From: Synechococcus sp. CO36386bin_37
GTDB taxonomy: Bacteria; Cyanobacteriota; Cyanobacteriia; PCC-6307; Cyanobiaceae
Assembly (NCBI GenBank): GCA_011525445.1
Contig: WTGE01000101.1
Span: 1 to 5,355 of the forward strand
DNA length: 5,355 nucleotides
Direction: 5' to 3'
The position numbers were made by a program, and so were the translations under genes. The notes below the pieces were generated by a model. That model did not search any database, was not told the origin of the DNA, and saw only the letters and a list, made by a program, of their open reading frames with translations. Within the stretch, counting starts at the first letter, position 1; the number at the start of each line of letters is the position of its first letter. Shown in pieces: positions 1 through 5,355 of the stretch.

Positions 1-166
1 GCGTTCCAGGAAGCCCGCAAACCACAGGGTCGATATGGGTGTTGGGGTCATCCCCAAACGCGGTGGAGGCAGCTGTGAAGATTTTGCTGTTGGTCCCCAG
101 CTGCACGTGAGTCTCCAAGCCGATCACGGCTTCCCAGGCCAGTTGCGTTGCTTCAGGTGCTGCCAT
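1..166 (-). CDS. gatB: Aspartyl/glutamyl-tRNA(Asn/Gln) amidotransferase subunit B, N-terminal fragment
   Basis: This is the start of the B subunit of the GatCAB amidotransferase. The enzyme converts misacylated Glu-tRNA(Gln) and Asp-tRNA(Asn) to Gln-tRNA(Gln) and Asn-tRNA(Asn) in the cytoplasm, using ammonia released by GatA. Only 55 codons are present; the frame runs off the left edge with no stop. The family signature [10 protein letters not shown] is at residues 14-23, followed by a serine/lysine/phenylalanine stretch and [10 protein letters not shown] at 46-55. This is the usual N-terminal block of GatB, part of the kinase-like catalytic cradle. The start at 166 is the only ATG placed a sensible distance before the signature, with about 10 residues of variable leader. 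No clear Shine-Dalgarno precedes it, which is common in marine cyanobacteria. The gene is divergent from the hydrolase at 354. Full GatB proteins have roughly 480-500 residues, so about 10% is seen here. Confidence 0.94.
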   Translation of the reverse strand, partial: MAAPEATQLAWEAVIGLETHVQLGTNSKIFTAASTAFGDDPNTHIDPVVCGLPGT

Positions 167-353
167 CAGCTGTGAGCGTCGTCTAAGCCGAACAATCCTA
201 TTGCGTGGCAGCAATCAGCAGGTTGAGAGGCTGCAGACAGTCAATCCGACCTCCCATGCAGCAACGCTCCACAACGGCGATGCAAGAAGCATTACCTCGA
301 TGAAAAAGATCAACAGCAATAACGATAATAGGAGTCATCACTGAACCAATAAA
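167..353. promoter_or_regulatory. Divergent intergenic region between gatB and the RTX-GDSL gene
   Basis: Transcription must start in both directions from this 187-base gap, because gatB leaves on the minus strand and the hydrolase on the plus strand. No strong promoter is visible. On the plus strand, GATAAT at 324-329 is a fair -10 candidate, but the matching -35 position (301-306) is poor. An AGGAG at 330-334 looks like a Shine-Dalgarno but lies 19 bases from the ATG at 354, too far for normal use. On the minus strand I saw a TTGACT at 244-239 without a matching -10. That promoters exist here is inferred from gene orientation, not from motifs. Confidence 0.3.
300..344 (+). other. Short open frame in register with the RTX-GDSL gene, closed by one TGA
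   Basis: An ATG at 300 opens 14 codons (reading MKKINSNNDNRSHH) that end at TGA 342-344. The frame is the same as that of the gene at 354, and only three sense codons separate the stop from that ATG. It also stays open upstream of 300, back past a TTG at 201. Possible readings are a leader peptide that hands ribosomes to the next ATG, a lost N-terminal extension cut by one stop, or chance. Chance, or plain promoter DNA, is the safest reading: a -10-like GATAAT lies inside it, and the initiation signal before 300 is weak. Confidence 0.15.
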
Positions 354-1988
354 ATGTATCTCGATTGCCCTACGCCGATCCCAATCGAAAGGTCGAACAG
401 GGCAGATGATGGCCACAGGAATATTCCAAACATCACCGTCTTCGGCGACAGCATGAGTGATTTTGGCTCAAGATCTGCCGCCATGTACAAACAGGTTCTC
501 TATCCCAACTCCCATCCTGGATGGAGCGGCACAACCTTCAACCATTCGAATAACAACTGGCAAACCTTTTTACGCCAATCCATTGGCAGATCCGCGCAAA
601 ACAAATCCTGTTCAGACATCACCAATCGCTTGATCGGAGGAGGGCCAAGCCCGATCACCGCAACCGACCAGAACCCCTCCTACGCCCTTGGCGGCGCCCT
701 GACTGGACGAAAAACGATCTTTGATGTCCTGAATGCTTTAGGTCAGTTCCCAACAGAACTGCTTCAGCCTCCTTATGCCGTCAGCCAACTAGGAATACGC
801 TCACAGATTGAGCATTTTTTTCAACGTGATCGCCGCGATCTTTCTGCCCAGCTCACTGTGATATGGGGCGGAGGCAATGACATCCTGGCAACGGTCCTGC
901 AGCAACAGAATCTCAACACCGGTTTTGAGCAGATTCTGAATAACAGCAAAGCCAATCTGATCGCCTTGCTACGCAACAGCAATGCCAAAACTGTCTTGAT
1001 CTCCAGTGGCGCCCCGACCATCGGCAGGGTCGATGGAGTGAACTATGCCCTGCCCTATATCAGAGATCTACCACGGAGTTGGCAAGAGCAAATTCAGTCT
1101 GGCGCCCCCTCAATCCTTCATATCAAAACTCAACAGATAGCAAATGCCATCACAAAAATGTTCCCTTACGCAACAATCATTCCGTTCAACAACGAATACG
1201 AATACAACTGGAAGCGTTTTGGGAACAAACTCGGAAACTTCAAACAATATGGAATCATCAATACAACTGATGCCGCACAAGAAGAAGCTCGACTTGACCA
1301 GAAAGACGGAATTTTGTACAACCTGCCCAGCGGCGCTGAAAGTCATCAGACATCCCAGCGAAGACGAAACGAAGCTGGTTTTCTCTACTTCGACTCATTG
1401 CACCCGACCGAAGCCGGCCACAGGATGCTTGCGAAAGCCATCGAGCTCACTCTCGCGGAGCATCAGGCTTCAATCGAATCATCACTGACGCAAACCATCA
1501 TCGCTACAGAAAACTCTTTTTCTATTGGAACATCAGGCAACGATTTCATCACTGCATCTCCCTCTGGAAGCACCCTTCAGGGCGTAGAGGGGAATGACAT
1601 TCTTCAAGGTCAAGCCGGAGATGATGATCTCCAGGGAGGGCTTGGCAACGACAAACTGGATGGGGATGGAGGAAGCAATCGCCTGCAAGGGGGACCTGGT
1701 GCAGACGTTTTTGTCATCAGCCTCAAAGGACTGCTCGACGGCCCGCAGATCATTGAAGATTTCAACAGTGAGGAGGGAGACAGAATTCTGCTTTCACCTG
1801 TCCTGAGTGAACTGGCCGGAGACCCTTTCCTTGTTCCCACCACAGCCCAGTGGGACCAGGCTGTTCAGATCAGGCGCTCCAAAGCTGGAAACCTTAGGCT
1901 TGAGATTCCCTTGAGTCCCATCAGTGAACGGATTGGAGTCGTGATCCTGAACAACATCAAGGCCTTGAATCTCAAGGTTCTCTCCTGA
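354..1988 (+). CDS. SGNH/GDSL-type esterase or lipase with C-terminal RTX calcium-binding repeats, probably secreted
   Basis: A complete 544-residue protein. Residues ~25-370 form an SGNH hydrolase domain. Block I is FGDSMSDFG, with nucleophile Ser33 (GDSM in place of the common GDSL). Block II is YALGGA at 110-115, with its glycine. Block III is GGGND at 172-176, with Asn175. Block V is DSLHP, with Asp347 and His350. All four oxyanion and catalytic positions are therefore present. The YAxGGA form resembles the bacterial lipase/phospholipase/acyltransferase branch, but the substrate cannot be told from sequence. Five RTX nonapeptides follow at 408-452, then GADVFVIS and an IIEDFNSEEGDRILLS stretch, the layout seen after RTX repeats in serralysin-type proteins. 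There is no Sec signal peptide or membrane segment. This fits type I (ABC) export by a C-terminal signal with calcium-driven folding outside the cell, which is an inference because no transporter genes are in the window. The start at 354 follows an in-frame TGA at 342-344 and is the only start codon before block I; no Shine-Dalgarno is well placed. Part of the gene is much AT-richer than thiO, suggesting acquisition. Confidence 0.9.
   Translation: MYLDCPTPIPIERSNRADDGHRNIPNITVFGDSMSDFGSRSAAMYKQVLYPNSHPGWSGTTFNHSNNNWQTFLRQSIGRSAQNKSCSDITNRLIGGGPSPITATDQNPSYALGGALTGRKTIFDVLNALGQFPTELLQPPYAVSQLGIRSQIEHFFQRDRRDLSAQLTVIWGGGNDILATVLQQQNLNTGFEQILNNSKANLIALLRNSNAKTVLISSGAPTIGRVDGVNYALPYIRDLPRSWQEQIQSGAPSILHIKTQQIANAITKMFPYATIIPFNNEYEYNWKRFGNKLGNFKQYGIINTTDAAQEEARLDQKDGILYNLPSGAESHQTSQRRRNEAGFLYFDSLHPTEAGHRMLAKAIELTLAEHQASIESSLTQTIIATENSFSIGTSGNDFITASPSGSTLQGVEGNDILQGQAGDDDLQGGLGNDKLDGDGGSNRLQGGPGADVFVISLKGLLDGPQIIEDFNSEEGDRILLSPVLSELAGDPFLVPTTAQWDQAVQIRRSKAGNLRLEIPLSPISERIGVVILNNIKALNLKVLS
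1575..1709 (+). repeat. Five tandem RTX nonapeptide repeats (27-base units) within the hydrolase gene
   Basis: Five consecutive nine-residue units begin at Leu408, 417, 426, 435 and 444: LQGVEGNDI, LQGQAGDDD, LQGGLGNDK, LDGDGGSNR and LQGGPGADV. This is the RTX pattern GGxGxDxUx read in a shifted register; such units build a calcium-binding beta-roll. Units 1-3 and 5 keep the key Asp at position 8. Unit 4 has Asn there, so one calcium site may be weakened. A looser upstream unit, GTSGNDFIT, is at 392-400. The DNA copies have diverged, so this is a protein-level repeat rather than a recent duplication. Confidence 0.85.
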
Positions 1989-2070
1989 CAGACAGCTCAT
2001 GTTCAGGGCAGAGACGAGCAGCACATGATCCTGAGACAACACGACGGGACAAAGCGGTCCGGAACCCGAA

Positions 2071-3186
2071 ATGACGGCAGATAGCAACTCGCTCAGAGAG
2101 CCGATACTGATCCTCGGCGGGGGACTCATGGGCCTTGCCATCGCTCATCAACTGGCTCGACGTGGCCGACCTGTGACCGTGTTGAGCCGGCGGCGCAGCG
2201 AAGCCGCTGGATTCGTCGCCGCGGGCATGCTCGCACCCCATGCCGAAGGGCTCAGGGGAGACCAGCTCAGCCTGGGCCAACTCAGCCTGGAGAGGGTTCC
2301 AAGCTGGGTGGCACAGATTGAGGCCGACAGCGGCCTGTCGTGCGGCCTGCGCATGACCGGAATCATCGTTCCGTTTCTGGATGAGGAACAACGGGACCTC
2401 TATCCCACCCGCACGTTTGGGCAATGCCTCGACCGCAGCCAACTCGAACAGGAGCTCCCTGGACTCAGCCCTTCCTGGACCACTGGACTGCTCTTCGCGC
2501 AGGACGGCCAGATCGATAACCGCCGCCAGCTGATGCGCGCCCTGGAGAGCGCCTGCGTGGATCGCGGCGTGATGTTTCAGGAAGGCGTCGAAGTTCAGGA
2601 GCTCCTTCACACCAGCGGCTCCCTGACGGGAGCACGCATTCGCAACGCCGAAGGAACGCTCGAAACCCTTTCTTGCAACGAAGCCGTGCTGTGCTGCGGT
2701 GCTTGGAGCGCCAGGCTCCTGCCCCTGCTCCCCATTTTCCCCGTCAAAGGGCAGATGCTGTCACTCCAGGCACCAAGGGGAGCTCTCAAGCGTGTGATTT
2801 TCGGGCCTGGCACCTATCTGGTCCCGAGAGAAGACGGCCTGGTCGTGGTGGGTGCCACAAGTGAACGCGATGCAGGGTTTTGCGAAGGACTCACTCCGCA
2901 GGGACAGCAGCAGTTGAAGACAGGCCTTGCCGCCTTGCTCCCTCAAGCAGCGACCTGGCCACCGATGGAGCGCTGGTGGGGCTTTCGACCTTGCACACCC
3001 GACGAAGGTCCACTGCTGGGTGCCGGTCCGATCCCCGGTTTATGGCTGGCTTGTGGTCATCATCGCAATGGCGTGCTGTTGGCAGCCATCACAACCGAGT
3101 TGCTGGGCGACGCCATCACCCATCAGCCCATCGATTCCGACAACACAAAGCTCATGAAAGCTTTTGGCTGGGACCGATTTCAGTGA
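2071..3186 (+). CDS. thiO: Glycine oxidase ThiO (FAD-dependent, D-amino-acid oxidase family), thiamine biosynthesis
   Basis: A complete 371-residue flavoenzyme of the DAO family. ThiO oxidises glycine with O2 to the imine (dehydroglycine) that ThiG uses to build the thiazole of thiamine; H2O2 is released. The N-terminal FAD-binding fold starts at once, with ILILGGGLMG giving Gly16, Gly18 and Gly21 of the Rossmann GxGxxG. The stretch ending AAGMLAPHAE, near residue 50, is the conserved second FAD contact. Further family landmarks are VKGQML (~225-230), VVGATSERDAGF (259-270), WWGFRP with Arg306, and GHHRNGV (329-335) with Arg332. By family analogy Arg306 and Arg332 bind the substrate carboxylate. 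It is a stand-alone protein, whereas some cyanobacteria carry a ThiO-ThiG fusion. The start is the first ATG after an in-frame stop at 2032-2034. It lies 82 bases behind the hydrolase, with no clear terminator between them, so read-through is possible. It converges on ndk. A broader D-amino-acid oxidase or dehydrogenase activity is the main alternative. Confidence 0.9.
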   Translation: MTADSNSLREPILILGGGLMGLAIAHQLARRGRPVTVLSRRRSEAAGFVAAGMLAPHAEGLRGDQLSLGQLSLERVPSWVAQIEADSGLSCGLRMTGIIVPFLDEEQRDLYPTRTFGQCLDRSQLEQELPGLSPSWTTGLLFAQDGQIDNRRQLMRALESACVDRGVMFQEGVEVQELLHTSGSLTGARIRNAEGTLETLSCNEAVLCCGAWSARLLPLLPIFPVKGQMLSLQAPRGALKRVIFGPGTYLVPREDGLVVVGATSERDAGFCEGLTPQGQQQLKTGLAALLPQAATWPPMERWWGFRPCTPDEGPLLGAGPIPGLWLACGHHRNGVLLAAITTELLGDAITHQPIDSDNTKLMKAFGWDRFQ

Positions 3187-3237
3187 CGGAATCAAAACGA
3201 TCGAGCCCCCAGGGATTCACCCCGAGGGCAAGGACGA

Positions 3238-3254
3238 CACCGTCATGACAGGTG
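3238..3254. repeat. Imperfect palindrome in the thiO/ndk convergent gap
   Basis: CACC-GTCATGAC-A-GGTG is an 8-base perfect palindrome (3242-3249) flanked by complementary 4-base arms, with one unpaired A on the right side. Folded as RNA it would give a short stem (CACCGT against AC-A-GGTG) with a CATG loop. It lies between the two convergent stop codons, 5 bases from the end of ndk, where a shared terminator is expected. There is no T-tract on either strand, so it is not a classical rho-independent terminator. Confidence 0.3.
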
Positions 3255-3259
3255 AGCGA

Positions 3260-3718
3260 TCAAGCCTCGACGCGCCAGGTCTGATCGGAAGGGGTCCAAT
3301 CACTTAATTCAGAGGGCTGGAACCAAAGACCAATTTCAAACTCAGCCGTTTCCGGTGCATCAGAGCCATGGATCACATTGCGGCCGATGTTGACGGCCAG
3401 ATCACCACGGATGGTTCCCGGCTCAGCCTCCAGAGGCTTCGTGGCACCGATCAATTTGCGTGCACTGGCGATCACGCCATCTCCCTCCCAGACCATGGCC
3501 ACCACAGGGCCTGATGTGATGAAGTCCACCAAGCTGGCAAAGAAGGGGCGCTCTTTGTGCACTCCATAGTGCTGTTCAGCAAGCTCACGACTGGGAGTGA
3601 GCTGCTTCAGCCCAACCAGCTTGAACCCCTTGCGCTCAAAGCGACCCAGGATCTCACCCACAAGACCGCGTTGAACACCATCGGGCTTGATGGCAATGAA
3701 TGAGCGTTCGGCAGCCAT
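3260..3718 (-). CDS. ndk: Nucleoside diphosphate kinase
   Basis: A complete 152-residue protein of the usual family length. Ndk moves the gamma-phosphate of ATP to nucleoside diphosphates through a phospho-histidine, keeping NTP and dNTP pools balanced in the cytoplasm. It opens with the typical [19 protein letters not shown], which includes Lys11 and the PDGVQRG loop. The Kpn-loop and nucleotide-binding part is near [14 protein letters not shown] (94-107). The active-site signature is NVIHGSD with His117 and Ser119, followed by Glu128 in the EFEIGLWF stretch. The frame stays open upstream to an ATG at 3784, which would add 22 residues. I chose 3718 because [14 protein letters not shown] is where Ndk proteins normally begin and the extra segment has no family resemblance. 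It is convergent with thiO (73 bases between stops) and divergent from speA. No Shine-Dalgarno is visible. Confidence 0.97.
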   Translation of the reverse strand: MAAERSFIAIKPDGVQRGLVGEILGRFERKGFKLVGLKQLTPSRELAEQHYGVHKERPFFASLVDFITSGPVVAMVWEGDGVIASARKLIGATKPLEAEPGTIRGDLAVNIGRNVIHGSDAPETAEFEIGLWFQPSELSDWTPSDQTWRVEA

Positions 3719-3821
3719 AGCGTTGAAAAAACCGTGGTCATCGTCTACGCCAGATGCCCTAATTGGCAAGCACAAGACTGGCAATGGGGTGGAAGCTCCT
3801 TAGATTCCCCCAAGCCAATCG
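3719..3821. promoter_or_regulatory. Divergent ndk/speA intergenic region
   Basis: Both genes must be started from this gap of about 100 bases. On the minus strand TTGCCA occurs twice, at 3785-3780 and 3769-3764. The copy at 3769-3764 could be a -35 (5 of 6 matches to TTGACA) with a weak -10, TAGACG, at 3747-3742 after 16 bases. That would start ndk transcripts roughly 17 bases before its ATG. The plus-strand candidate for speA is listed separately. I saw no convincing GTA-N8-TAC (NtcA) site. All of this is pattern matching. Confidence 0.25.
3778..3806 (+). promoter_or_regulatory. Candidate sigma-70-type promoter for speA
   Basis: CTGGCA at 3778-3783 (4 of 6 matches to TTGACA) and TAGATT at 3801-3806 (4 of 6 matches to TATAAT) are 17 bases apart, the ideal spacing. 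Transcription would begin near 3812, giving a leader of about 10 bases to the ATG at 3822 or about 22 bases to the ATG at 3834. The matches are modest and such pairs also occur by chance. Confidence 0.2.
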
Positions 3822-5355
3822 ATGTCCTTTCCCATGGTGCTCGCCGACTCCACCACATGGACGGGGAGCGACAGCGCCCAGCTGTACGGACTGGAACGCT
3901 GGGGCGATCCTTACTTCTCCATCAACCCACGCGGGCACGTGAGCGTGCAACCGCGTGGAGATCGTGGCGGAAGCCTTGACCTGATGGAGCTGGTGGCTGG
4001 CCTCCAGGACCGCAGCCTTGGACTGCCGCTTCTAATCCGCTTCGACGACATCCTCGAAGACAGGCTTGAACGGCTGCACACGGCATTCGAACGAGCGATC
4101 ACCCGCTACGACTACGAGGGGCGTTACCAAGGCGTCTTCCCGGTGAAATGCAACCAACAGCGCCACGTCGTGGAGGAGCTCGTGACCTGCGGAAGGCGTT
4201 GGCATTTCGGCCTCGAGGCCGGGAGCAAAGCCGAACTCCTGATCGCACTGTCCCTGATGGAGGACCCTGAGGCCCTGCTGATCTGCAACGGCTACAAGGA
4301 TCAGCGCTACATCGAAACGGCGATTCTGGCGAGACGTCTCGGCCGAAGGCCCGTGGTGGTGATCGAACAACCGGACGAAGTGCAGCGCATCATTGATGCC
4401 AGCCAGGAGCTCGGAGCCGCGCCGCTCATCGGCATTCGCGCGCGGCTCTCCAGCCGGAGCACGGGACGCTGGGGTAGCTCAGTGGGTGAACGAGCAAAGT
4501 TTGGACTCCCCGCTCCCGAGATCATCGGCGCCGTTGAGGCCCTGCGAGAGGCCCGCTTACTCGGGGAGCTCCGCCTCCTGCATTTCCATGTTGGCAGCCA
4601 GATCAACGACATCGCCGTTGTGAAAGATGCCTTGCAGGAAGCGTCGCGGCTGTATGTCGAACTGCATGCCCTTGGCGCACCGATGGGCTACCTGGATGTC
4701 GGCGGTGGCTTGGGGATTGACTACGACGGCAGTCGTACTGCCACGGCAGCATCGACCAACTATTCGCTGCAGAACTACGCCAATGACGTGGTCGCGACAG
4801 TGAAAGAGGGGTGCGAGTCCAAAAACGTACCCGTACCCACACTGGTGAGTGAGAGCGGTCGAGCGATTGCAAGCCATTTCTCAGTGCTGGTGTTCAACGT
4901 TCTCGGCAGCGGAGGGCTGCAGCATCCCGCTCCGACAGTTGAAGAAGATGAGCCCTTGATCGTTCGCAACCTGCGCGAAACCCTGCAGGGTATCGAGGAC
5001 CTAACCACGGCCGCATCGTCAGAAGTATCACGCCTGCAGGAAGCCTGGAACGATGCACTCAAGTTCAAAGAGGACGCACTGGCCGCATTCCGACTCGGCT
5101 ACCTGAGCCTGAAAGAACGCAGCATGGCTGAACAACTCACCTGGGCGTGTGCAAGGGCCCTGCTCGACCATCTCCCCGATGAAACAAACCTGCCCGACGA
5201 CCTCAAAACGCTTCCTGCTGTTCTGGCCGAGACCTACTACGCCAACCTTTCGATCTTCCGCTCCGCCCCGGACACCTGGGCCATCCAGCAACTCTTCCCA
5301 TTGATGCCTTTGCATCGTCTCAACGAACAACCCACTCGTCTCGGTCACTTCGCCG
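3822..5355 (+). CDS. speA: Biosynthetic arginine decarboxylase, N-terminal ~511 residues (3' end outside window)
   Basis: This enzyme removes CO2 from L-arginine to give agmatine, the first step of the arginine route to putrescine and spermidine. It needs pyridoxal phosphate and Mg2+. It opens with YGLERWGDPYFSIN (~24-37), the family's usual N-terminus. The PLP lysine is Lys109 in FPVKCNQQRH. HFHVGSQ (254-260) carries the His that stacks on the PLP ring, DVGGGLG (292-298) is the phosphate-binding loop, and SESGR (343-347) is the next conserved strand of the alanine-racemase-like barrel. From ~385 a charged helical segment begins, typical of bacterial SpeA. The frame is open to the right edge. 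Family proteins have about 630-650 residues, so the C-terminal beta domain with the arginine-site cysteine is missing from view. Two in-frame ATGs, at 3822 and 3834, follow the stop at 3801-3803. I give the longer one; neither has a Shine-Dalgarno and both are plausible. Confidence 0.95.
   Translation, partial: MSFPMVLADSTTWTGSDSAQLYGLERWGDPYFSINPRGHVSVQPRGDRGGSLDLMELVAGLQDRSLGLPLLIRFDDILEDRLERLHTAFERAITRYDYEGRYQGVFPVKCNQQRHVVEELVTCGRRWHFGLEAGSKAELLIALSLMEDPEALLICNGYKDQRYIETAILARRLGRRPVVVIEQPDEVQRIIDASQELGAAPLIGIRARLSSRSTGRWGSSVGERAKFGLPAPEIIGAVEALREARLLGELRLLHFHVGSQINDIAVVKDALQEASRLYVELHALGAPMGYLDVGGGLGIDYDGSRTATAASTNYSLQNYANDVVATVKEGCESKNVPVPTLVSESGRAIASHFSVLVFNVLGSGGLQHPAPTVEEDEPLIVRNLRETLQGIEDLTTAASSEVSRLQEAWNDALKFKEDALAAFRLGYLSLKERSMAEQLTWACARALLDHLPDETNLPDDLKTLPAVLAETYYANLSIFRSAPDTWAIQQLFPLMPLHRLNEQPTRLGHFA

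Noticed and set aside
239..244. TTGACT on the minus strand as a -35 box for gatB.
   Set aside because: The position 17 bases downstream (TGCTGA) does not resemble a -10 box, so the pair is unsupported.
198..416. A 72-codon minus-strand open frame across the gatB/hydrolase gap.
   Set aside because: It shows no family resemblance and runs through the start of the hydrolase gene and the gatB promoter region. Chance is the simpler reading.
1575..1709. Tandem repeat considered as a possible CRISPR array or satellite.
   Set aside because: The 27-base periodicity is in frame and explained by RTX nonapeptides; the units have diverged at the DNA level and there are no spacers.
1972..2610. A 212-codon minus-strand open frame antisense to thiO.
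   Set aside because: It overlaps a well-supported gene almost entirely. Its translation has no recognisable motif, and long antisense frames are expected in GC-rich coding DNA.
3719..3784. N-terminal extension of ndk by 22 residues to the ATG at 3784.
   Set aside because: Ndk proteins normally begin a few residues before the FIAIKPDG motif, and the extension does not look like family sequence. It would also use up the space needed for a promoter.
4471..4496. A tRNA-like stretch, GGGTAGCTCAGTGGGTGAAC, resembling a tRNA 5' end and D-arm.
   Set aside because: It lies inside speA, where it encodes the conserved RWGSSVGERAKFG region. I saw no anticodon arm or T-arm at the right distances, so it is a chance resemblance.
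4557..4877. Minus-strand open frames opposite speA (also at 4032-4370, 4775-5068 and 5028-5348).
   Set aside because: speA is unambiguous on the plus strand across all of them, and the antisense translations have no motifs.

Overview
The window looks like chromosome from a unicellular marine cyanobacterium of the Synechococcus/Prochlorococcus group, more likely a GC-rich marine Synechococcus. This is an inference from the protein sequences (a GatB start, a ThiO-type glycine oxidase, a 152-residue Ndk and a biosynthetic SpeA) and from their order. From memory, gatB, thiO, ndk and speA sit next to each other in marine picocyanobacteria. No strain or species can be named from this sequence alone.

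Layout. Bases 1-166 (minus strand) hold the first 55 codons of gatB, which runs off the left edge. After a 187-base divergent gap comes a complete plus-strand gene at 354-1988. It encodes a 544-residue two-part protein: an SGNH/GDSL-type esterase or lipase domain with all its catalytic blocks, followed by five tandem RTX calcium-binding nonapeptides and a C-terminal tail. Then come thiO (2071-3186, plus), a short convergent gap with a small imperfect palindrome, ndk (3260-3718, minus), a 104-base divergent gap, and speA (from 3822, plus), which is cut off by the right edge after about 511 codons.

How the genes relate. The four conserved genes are housekeeping: GatB for tRNA-dependent amidation, ThiO for the glycine-derived half of the thiamine thiazole, Ndk for nucleotide triphosphate balance, and SpeA for the arginine-to-agmatine step of polyamine synthesis. 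They alternate in strand, so they are not one operon. The RTX-GDSL gene is the odd one out. It is probably an exported hydrolase, it is locally AT-richer than its flanks, and it appears to be an accessory gene placed between gatB and thiO.

The most interesting item is this RTX-GDSL hydrolase and the DNA just before it, where an open frame in register with the gene is closed by a single TGA 9 bases before the ATG. I found no RNA gene, CRISPR array, insertion sequence or convincing rho-independent terminator. No secretion machinery lies in the window, and I do not see evidence for a wholly new multi-gene system.
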